The position numbers and the translations under genes are program-made. The notes under the pieces are model-generated. The model made no database searches. It saw nothing but the letters and a program-made list of their open reading frames with translations, and was not told the origin of the DNA. A stretch of DNA of 17,491 bases, from positions 1 through 17,491 of the forward strand of contig CAKROK010000044.1 of assembly GCA_934373295.1 (NCBI GenBank), in the 5' to 3' direction. This DNA is from an uncultured Christensenellaceae bacterium. Its GTDB lineage: Bacteria; Bacillota; Clostridia; Christensenellales; Christensenellaceae. Positions 12,439 through 17,491 of this stretch are shown one piece after another. Position 1 is the first letter of the stretch. Each line of letters opens with the position of its first letter.

Positions 12439-12480
12439 ACGTCGTCGGCAAGCTCGCTTTTTCTTCGGAGGGCAAGAGGA

Positions 12481-12532
12481 ATGATTTGCGTATAAATCAT
12501 CTCTTTTGGCGGTTTGCCGTGCCAAAAGAGAT
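12481..12532. repeat. Two further hairpins beyond the end of repeat copy 2
   Basis: ATGATTT (12481-12487) pairs with AAATCAT (12494-12500), and a perfect 12-bp stem pairs 12499-12510 with 12521-12532 around a ten-base loop. Neither is followed by a T run. Neither is present next to copy 1, so they may belong to the host sequence or to a longer version of the element. Confidence 0.6.
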
Positions 12533-12609
12533 ACCTTATTATTAATTTAAGTTTTAGATTCCTGCTGCCTTTGCTGCACTTATAATTTTGTACACAAAAA
12601 ACAGCAACG

Positions 12610-12648
12610 AAAAATAACCGCCCAAATTGCAACCTAGCGGTTATTTTT
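12610..12648. terminator. Bidirectional terminator-like hairpin
   Basis: AAAAATAACCGC (12610-12621) pairs perfectly with GCGGTTATTTTT (12637-12648) around a 15-base loop, giving a T-ending stem on both strands. It lies between repeat copy 2 and the end of the ABC transporter operon. Confidence 0.75.
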
Positions 12649-12681
12649 AAAGAACGGAAGGACAATTCATTTTGAACGCCG

Positions 12682-12713
12682 AAAAGGAGTGGTGTCTTTT
12701 CTGACACCCCTCC
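12682..12713 (-). terminator. Terminator of the sugar ABC transporter operon
   Basis: GGAG-GGTGTC and GACACC-CTCC pair (12686-12696 with 12703-12713, one mismatch). On the minus strand TTTT follows at 12682-12685. It lies about 40 bp after the last permease stop codon. Confidence 0.75.
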
Positions 12714-12753
12714 CCTCTTGAAATACAATATTCTATTAGGAACAATATATCCA

Positions 12754-13737
12754 TCAATCCCCTAATTTGAGGAGATTCTCGCGCTTCTTTTGAACGATGC
12801 TCGTTATGGCTACGCCCACTACGAGCAGCACGCCCGTGATGATCTGCGATACGTAGGAGGGCGTTCCGAGCTGCGTAAGTCCGTTTGAAAGCATGGACAT
12901 GAGCACAGCGCCCACAAATGTTCCCACCATGTTCGTCTTTCCCAGCTTCGCGAGCAATGCGCCCAGGAATATCTTGGTGTACGAGTTTAAGAACAGCGAC
13001 GAGCCGAGCTGCGGCTGACCGGAGCTCATCTTGAACATCATGAGTACGCCGCCAAACGACGCGAACACCGCCGCTAACAGGAACACGACCATCGTTATCT
13101 TCTTTGTCGCTATGCCCGCCTGCTCAGCCGCGACCTTGTTGTCGCCTATCGCGTAGATGTACTGACCGAACTTGGTCTTTTCCTGTATCACCACCAGCAC
13201 GGCGATTATAACGACCGTGACGATGAGCAGCACGGGTATTCCGCCGATGTCCGCCTGGGTGAGCTGATATAACAGCGCGCCCTCGTCCTTGGGTATTGAG
13301 ATATTCGTGCCCTTGCCTATTATCAGGCCGATTGCCTTTGCGATGCCGGATACCGCTATCGTGACTATGAGCGAATTTAGCTTAAAGCCCGTGACGAGTC
13401 CGCCGCTTATGAGTCCGTATACCGCGGAAATGACTATCGTGATGAGCGCTGCCAAATCTGCGGGGACGCCCGCTACCATGAGCGCCGCACAGCATGTGCA
13501 GGAGAACGCCGCGATGTCGCCGAAGGATATGTCCATCTCACCTAATGAGAATACCCACGTCACACCGAGTATGATTATGCAGTATATGCAGCTTTCCTTT
13601 AAGAACTGCATTATGTTGCTGTATGTCGGGAAGCTCTCCGGCAGCAGGAATGCAAGCACTGCGAAGATGACTATTACGATCAATACTAAAAGATAATTTG
13701 TTATAAGGTTGCCGACATTGATCTTTTTCTTTTCCAT
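12754..13737 (-). CDS. CUT2-family sugar ABC transporter permease 2 (RbsC-like)
   Basis: Integral membrane subunit of a ribose/galactofuranose-type importer. 327 residues from the ATG at 13737 (MEKKKINVGN). A longer reading frame starts at a TTG at 13749, but AGGAGG (13750-13755) directly abuts that TTG, so only the ATG, 12 bases away, is usable. The start falls one base before the upstream permease stop codon. About nine to ten hydrophobic helices are visible. Family landmarks are GEMDISFGD in the early membrane region, EKTKFGQYIYAIGDNKVAAEQAGI in the cytoplasmic loop, and FASFGGVLMMFKMSSGQPQLG. A terminator follows. The substrate cannot be told from this subunit. Confidence 0.9.
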   Translation of the reverse strand: MEKKKINVGNLITNYLLVLIVIVIFAVLAFLLPESFPTYSNIMQFLKESCIYCIIILGVTWVFSLGEMDISFGDIAAFSCTCCAALMVAGVPADLAALITIVISAVYGLISGGLVTGFKLNSLIVTIAVSGIAKAIGLIIGKGTNISIPKDEGALLYQLTQADIGGIPVLLIVTVVIIAVLVVIQEKTKFGQYIYAIGDNKVAAEQAGIATKKITMVVFLLAAVFASFGGVLMMFKMSSGQPQLGSSLFLNSYTKIFLGALLAKLGKTNMVGTFVGAVLMSMLSNGLTQLGTPSYVSQIITGVLLVVGVAITSIVQKKRENLLKLGD

Positions 13738-13738
13738 C

Positions 13739-14722
13739 TTATGCTTCAACCTCCTTTGCCGTCTTTTCTACTTTTTTAACATCCTTTGTGGGCTTTGCCA
13801 CCGTCTCCTTGTTATTTAAGGTGGATATGAGCAGTGCCACTATTAGCAGAACGCTCGTTATAAGATCGCCAATGTAATAGGGCTTTCCTATGAGAATGAA
13901 GCCGTTGGACATAAGCTGTATGAGCAGTGCTCCTAAGAACGTTCCTATGACATTCGTGCGTTTAAATATCGCTTTGCCGATAAATACTGCGGTAAAGCAG
14001 GGTGTGAGCGTCGTCAGCGACTGCTTTACGTCGCCCATGCCCTTTGCGGCGGTGTTTATCATTCCGCCAAAGGACGCAAATACTATACATATTATATAAG
14101 CGACTATCACGACCGCCGTCACGTTTATTCCCGAATATCTCGCCGCGACGTGGTTTGAGCCGGTCGAGTGCAGATATGTGCCGAACTTTGTCTTTTCAAG
14201 TATGATGTACGAAAGGATGTACAGTATCAGCATTATGAACACAGGAGTGGGCAGGCCCAGTATAGTTCCGTCGTTCAAAAAGCCGATGGAGTCTATTCCG
14301 TATATCTTCTGACCGTCGCTGAAAAGATATCCGCAGCCAAACGCTATAGTACCTATCGCTATGGTGATTATAATGTCGGGCAGCTTGAAAACTCCGACCG
14401 CTATACCTACTATTACGCCGAACACCAGCGCGCCCAGTATGCCCGCGAGCACGCTCACCGCGGGGTTTACGCCCATGGACGCGAGCCACGCCATTATCAT
14501 GGGTGAGAAGCACGCCACGAGGTAGAATGACATGTCGGAGTGACCGACCGTCGTTACATACGTCACGCCCAGCGCGGCTATCGCCGTGACAGATACGTTA
14601 CGTAAAATGGTTATCAGGTTGTTCGCGCTGATGTAGTTCTTGTTCAATATGCCGAAAACGGCTATTACAACGACGAACATCGCCGCAAACAGTACTTTTA
14701 TCAATATATCTCTTTTTTTCAT
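13739..14722 (-). CDS. CUT2-family sugar ABC transporter permease 1 (RbsC-like)
   Basis: Integral membrane partner of the other permease, presumably as a heterodimer. 327 residues, about nine to ten helices. The landmarks match the same family: GHSDMSFY (usual form GGIDLSVG), EKTKFGTYLHSTGSNHVAARYSGI and FASFGGMINTAAKGMG. It differs substantially from its partner, so this is an old pair and not a recent duplication. It begins 16 bp after the ATPase stop codon, with a GGTGAG-like ribosome-binding site, and ends in a charged Lys/Glu-rich tail of about 20 residues. Two permeases per operon is the arrangement of the E. coli YtfQRT-YjfF galactofuranose system. Confidence 0.9.
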   Translation of the reverse strand: MKKRDILIKVLFAAMFVVVIAVFGILNKNYISANNLITILRNVSVTAIAALGVTYVTTVGHSDMSFYLVACFSPMIMAWLASMGVNPAVSVLAGILGALVFGVIVGIAVGVFKLPDIIITIAIGTIAFGCGYLFSDGQKIYGIDSIGFLNDGTILGLPTPVFIMLILYILSYIILEKTKFGTYLHSTGSNHVAARYSGINVTAVVIVAYIICIVFASFGGMINTAAKGMGDVKQSLTTLTPCFTAVFIGKAIFKRTNVIGTFLGALLIQLMSNGFILIGKPYYIGDLITSVLLIVALLISTLNNKETVAKPTKDVKKVEKTAKEVEA

Positions 14723-14738
14723 GATCCACTCACCATCC

Positions 14739-16220
14739 TTATACAGCGTTTACGAGCATGTAGTTGAGGTTGAACTCGTCTGCCGTGCCTTCCGCCTTGA
14801 TCTCGCCCTTGTTTAAGATCATGATTCTGTCCGCCATGCCGTAGACCTCCTCTATATCCGAGGAAATGAGTATCACTACCGCGTCCTTGGAGAGCTTTCT
14901 CATTATCTCATAGATGCTGAACTTCGCTCCGACGTCCACGCCGATGGTCGGCTCGGTGAATATGTAAACCTCTGCGTCCGTAAACAGGCCCTTGCCTACG
15001 ACGACCTTCTGCTGGTTTCCGCCGGAGAGCTGGGAGACGTGCTTTTTCTCCGTGGGCGTTGCGATTATGAGGTCCTTTATCATCTGCTTGCTTATTTCCC
15101 TCTGCTTACCCGTCTTTATGAGACCCGCGAAGCCCGTGACCTTGTTTATCTTGGCCATGGTCAGGTTTGAAGCGACGCTCTGATCGCCGACATACCCCTC
15201 CTTCTGCCTGTCGCCCGGTATTAGGAACACGCCGTTTTTGATGGCCTGCTTGGGGGAATTAAACTTGACTTCTTTTCCGTTTAAATATATCTTTCCGCTC
15301 GTGGGCTTTATCGCGCCGAATATGACCTTTGAAAGCTCGTCTATGCCCGAGCCTACCAGGCCGAATATGCCCAGTATCTCATTTTTGTTTGCTTTAAGGC
15401 TCACGTTATCCAGTCTCTTTGTGAGCGAGATATTCTCCACTCTCAAGACCTCCTCGCCCGCTGCGTCGGGGTTCTTGTCCGGATAGAGCTTTTCTAATTT
15501 TTTGCCTAACATTACCTCCGCGATATAGGAAGCGTCCACGCCGTCGTCCACGCTCATGGACATTACGTTTTGGCCGTTCCTGAACACGGTTATCGCGTCG
15601 CAGATCTCGTTTACCTCTGCGAGTCTATGTGTAACGAAGATTATTGAGACGCCCTTTTTCTTTAGCTGTCTTACGACGTCGAATATTATCTTCGTCTCTT
15701 TTTCCGTCAATATAGATGTAGGTTCATCCAATATAAGTATGTGTGACTTTTTGGAAAGCGCGGCGAGTATGCATATTAGCTCCTGCTCAACGGGGCGCAT
15801 ATCGCTCACCAGCTTGGTCACGTCCACCGGTATCTTATAGCTTTCCGCAAGCTCAATCGCCTGCTTCTTTAATGTGTTTCTGTTTATGGTACTCTTTTCG
15901 GATTCATGCCCGAGATAGATGTTTTCATATCCCGTGAACGTGCCGATGAGCGCAGGATGCTGATAGACCGTCGCGATGCCGTTTTCAATCGCGTCGTCCG
16001 TGCATTCTATGCTGACCAGCTCGTCGTCCACATATATCTGCCCCGAATCCTTTGTATACATGCCCGAAAGAATTTTTATCAATGTGGATTTACCCGCGCC
16101 GTTTATTCCGAGCAGAGCATGAACCTCTCCCGGCTTTATCAAAAGCTGCGCGTCGCTAAGAGCCTTCATTCCCACAAAGCTCTTATTGATATTTTCCATT
16201 CTCAGCCGATATTCACTCAT
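14739..16220 (-). CDS. CUT2-family sugar ABC transporter ATP-binding protein (double NBD, RbsA/MglA/YtfR-like)
   Basis: Cytoplasmic ATPase that powers sugar import, with two fused nucleotide-binding domains in 493 residues. NBD1 (about 5-240): canonical Walker A GINGAGKST (38-46), Q87, Walker B ILILDEPTS (163-169) and H198; its signature region (VSDMRPVEQELICILAAL) is degenerate. NBD2 (about 258-493): Walker A is replaced by GLVGSGIDEL (287-296), the signature LSGGNQQK is canonical (398-405), and Walker B reads IFTEPTIGVDVGAK, with T422 where Asp is usual. Complementary degeneration fits the family, in which NBD1 Walker A and NBD2 signature form the active site; the T in the second Walker B is one more change. 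It follows the binding-protein gene after a hairpin-bearing gap. Confidence 0.92.
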   Translation of the reverse strand: MSEYRLRMENINKSFVGMKALSDAQLLIKPGEVHALLGINGAGKSTLIKILSGMYTKDSGQIYVDDELVSIECTDDAIENGIATVYQHPALIGTFTGYENIYLGHESEKSTINRNTLKKQAIELAESYKIPVDVTKLVSDMRPVEQELICILAALSKKSHILILDEPTSILTEKETKIIFDVVRQLKKKGVSIIFVTHRLAEVNEICDAITVFRNGQNVMSMSVDDGVDASYIAEVMLGKKLEKLYPDKNPDAAGEEVLRVENISLTKRLDNVSLKANKNEILGIFGLVGSGIDELSKVIFGAIKPTSGKIYLNGKEVKFNSPKQAIKNGVFLIPGDRQKEGYVGDQSVASNLTMAKINKVTGFAGLIKTGKQREISKQMIKDLIIATPTEKKHVSQLSGGNQQKVVVGKGLFTDAEVYIFTEPTIGVDVGAKFSIYEIMRKLSKDAVVILISSDIEEVYGMADRIMILNKGEIKAEGTADEFNLNYMLVNAV

Positions 16221-16362
16221 TTTTTCAGTCTCTTTCTTTTTATTTATTTTGGCATTTCGCCCCTCATTCAGCTTTACATTGAGAGGTCATAAACTTTCAG
16301 ACTGTCAAAAACACCTGATTTTTCGTCATTGCCGCGTTTTGAAAGTTTGATTGCCCTTTAAA

Positions 16363-16401
16363 GCTCACAAGCGGAGATTTTATATATTCTCCGCCGTGAG
16401 C
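16363..16401 (-). promoter_or_regulatory. Intercistronic hairpin between binding protein and ATPase genes
   Basis: GCTCAC (16363-16368) pairs with GTGAGC (16396-16401), and GCGGAGA (16371-16377) with TCTCCGC (16388-16394), giving 13 pairs with a small internal loop. It follows the binding-protein stop codon by 20 bp and lacks a strong T run. Partial termination or protection of upstream mRNA, giving more binding protein than ATPase, is the likely role. Confidence 0.65.
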
Positions 16402-16421
16402 CTTGATAGAATAATTATTTT

Positions 16422-17491
16422 TTACTTCGCGTAAATGGGATGCTCTAATGCTTCACTTCCTTCCGGAGGAGTGAACTCTTCGATGGGCTTTAAGCCCCAC
16501 TTGTCCATGTTTCCGGGCAGGTCGTAATCGAGCAGGGATTCGCCTTCGCCGAGCTTAGACTCAGCCGCCTTGATGATATCCGCGTCAAAGAAGATGTCGT
16601 TCGTGTAGACCTTCATGTTGCCCATGTCCTTACCGGCGAGATAACCCATAGCGTTATCTACGTTGGTCATAGCCTGATAATAGAAGCCGGAGCCTACGGA
16701 GCCGATGAACTGCGGGTTGTCCCTTATGGTGTCAACTACTTCCTGAACGCCTACGTTATCGCCGACGAACAGTATCTCGTTACGGCCGGCAGCGTCGCAA
16801 GCCTCAAGACATTCCATAACTGCGGTATCCCATGCGCACCATACTGCGTCGAGGTCGCCCTTGTTGGGGAACTGGGAGAGGAAACCATCCATAGCCATTC
16901 GGGGAGTGTTTACGCCAGTGGAATCCCATGACCACTCAGCTACAATGTTGATGTCAGGGTACTTTGCAGCGACGTCCTTTGCAGCGTCGGAGCGCAGCTT
17001 CCAGTTCTTGTTGGGATCGAGCTTTATGAGAGCAACGTTTCCCTTGCCGCCAAGCTTTTCACAGAGATAAGTCATAGTGGTATAGCCCTTGGAGTAGTCG
17101 TTGCCTATGCACCAGCCGGTGACAGCGTCTTCCGCGCCGACAGCAGGACCGTCGTTTAAGAAGATCGGTATTCCGGCAGCCTTAACGTCCTGGATAGCCT
17201 CAGCAAGACCCTCAGCAGATGCGGGCATGCAGAAGATTACGTCGGGCTTAGTCTGGATAGCCGCGTGGAGCTGGTCAACCTGAACTGCTACGTCGTAGTT
17301 AGCGTCCGTGAAGGTGATGTTCTCTTCCTTAACGCCGTACTTTAACAGTGTGTCCTGATAGCCGTCCTTTGTTCTCCAGCCGGACTCGTTCTCCATCCAT
17401 CCGAGAGCTACGAATACCTTTAAGTTTGCGTAATCCACTTCACCGGGTGCTACCGTGGTGGGGGTGTCGGTCGCGTCGGAATCACCATTAT
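16422..17491 (-). CDS. Sugar-binding lipoprotein of the ABC transporter (Peripla_BP_4 type), 5' end outside window
   Basis: Extracellular solute-binding protein that delivers substrate to the permease pair. 356 residues are visible; the frame is open to the window edge, so signal peptide, lipobox and true start lie beyond it. The visible N-terminus is a low-complexity Asp/Thr/Pro linker (NGDSDATDTPTTVAPGE), typical after a lipid anchor. The fold landmarks of the RbsB/YtfQ family follow: LKVFVALGW, GYQDTLLKYGV, QTKPDVIFCMPASAEGLAEAI, AAGIPIFLNDGP, and in the second lobe GDLDAVWCAWDTAVMECLEA and GNVALIKLD. A GTG at 17438 is in frame but is not a plausible start. The substrate is probably a pentose, hexose or furanose, but cannot be named. 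Confidence 0.9.
   Translation of the reverse strand, partial: NGDSDATDTPTTVAPGEVDYANLKVFVALGWMENESGWRTKDGYQDTLLKYGVKEENITFTDANYDVAVQVDQLHAAIQTKPDVIFCMPASAEGLAEAIQDVKAAGIPIFLNDGPAVGAEDAVTGWCIGNDYSKGYTTMTYLCEKLGGKGNVALIKLDPNKNWKLRSDAAKDVAAKYPDINIVAEWSWDSTGVNTPRMAMDGFLSQFPNKGDLDAVWCAWDTAVMECLEACDAAGRNEILFVGDNVGVQEVVDTIRDNPQFIGSVGSGFYYQAMTNVDNAMGYLAGKDMGNMKVYTNDIFFDADIIKAAESKLGEGESLLDYDLPGNMDKWGLKPIEEFTPPEGSEALEHPIYAK

Larger units (their letters stand above)
11689..12478 (+). repeat. Long hairpin-rich non-coding repeat, copy 2
   Basis: Inverted counterpart of 1318-2218. In order: the GCTTTGC hairpin (11689-11712), CTGAAAACC-GT-GGTTTTCAG (11785-11804), AGGAGGTC-TGC-GACCTCCT (11816-11834), a GGTCT-based hairpin (about 11920-11955), promoter-like TTGACA/TATTAG, the conserved core (12031-12260), a second GGTCT-based hairpin (about 12200-12241) and the cloverleaf (12328-12438). 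It lacks an internal segment of roughly 90 bp that carries an extra GCTTTGC unit in copy 1. Conservation with copy 1 is uneven: near-identity in the core, clear divergence before it, and complete turnover of the cloverleaf tips. Confidence 0.85.

Noticed and set aside
1318..12478. Composite transposon made of two inverted repeats
   Set aside because: No transposase or recombinase gene lies in or between the repeats, and the segment includes housekeeping genes such as trmB, sigG and acpP.
12282..12545. Reading frames across the cloverleaf regions (also 1252-1437 minus and 12340-12728 minus)
   Set aside because: They run through perfect hairpins and terminators, and have biased Arg/Pro/Lys composition caused by the GC palindromes. 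They are shadows of non-coding repeat DNA.

Overview
The window looks like chromosome of an endospore-forming Clostridia-type member of the Bacillota. Evidence: a sporulation sigma factor of the SigG type, a TPP riboswitch in front of an ECF thiamine S-component (ThiT), strong AGGAGG ribosome-binding sites, consensus sigma-A promoters and many hairpin-plus-T terminators. Genus is not assigned. No phage, transposase, integrase, CRISPR array, rRNA or tRNA gene was seen.

Layout: 1-1224, promoter, TPP riboswitch and thiT. 1318-2218, a non-coding hairpin-rich repeat (copy 1). 2365-3645, a slightly divergent enolase. 3815-4027, a stand-alone acyl carrier protein. 4186-5104 (minus), a lipoprotein and a small membrane protein, divergent from a tiny HTH regulator (5200-5403) across a palindromic operator-like region. 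5449-7945 (minus), a membrane-anchored XRE regulator, trmB and sigG. About 8000-8110, a partial third copy of the repeat. 8346-10867, a heavy-metal efflux operon (CadC-type repressor, separate HMA metallochaperone, P1B ATPase). 10933-11685, a membrane protein of unknown function. 11689-12478, repeat copy 2, inverted relative to copy 1. 12754-17491 (minus), a CUT2-type sugar ABC transporter (binding protein, double-NBD ATPase, two permeases) whose 5' end lies outside the window.

The most unusual content is the repeat family, not a protein. Copies 1 and 2 are inverted relative to each other and bracket about 9.5 kb. Each is a string of hairpins. A 230-bp core differs at only two positions between the two copies, and a promoter-like TTGnCA-17-TATTAG stands directly before the core in both. 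The core's main stems are kept in the partial third copy, with compensatory base changes. Each long copy ends in a four-way cloverleaf: a closing stem plus three long hairpins whose bases are conserved and whose tips differ completely yet remain paired. G-T wobbles in the core fit only the strand that the promoter-like sites would transcribe. This suggests a structured RNA, or a structured mobile element, that I do not recognise.

The genes between the repeats are mostly ordinary chromosomal genes (trmB, sigG, acpP), so the pair is not an obvious composite transposon, but it could support inversion of the segment. The metal operon is a coherent unit: the repressor has both CadC-type thiolate ligands and SmtB-type zinc ligands, its operator-like repeat lies just downstream of a consensus promoter, and the HMA domain usually fused to the ATPase is a separate 71-residue protein.
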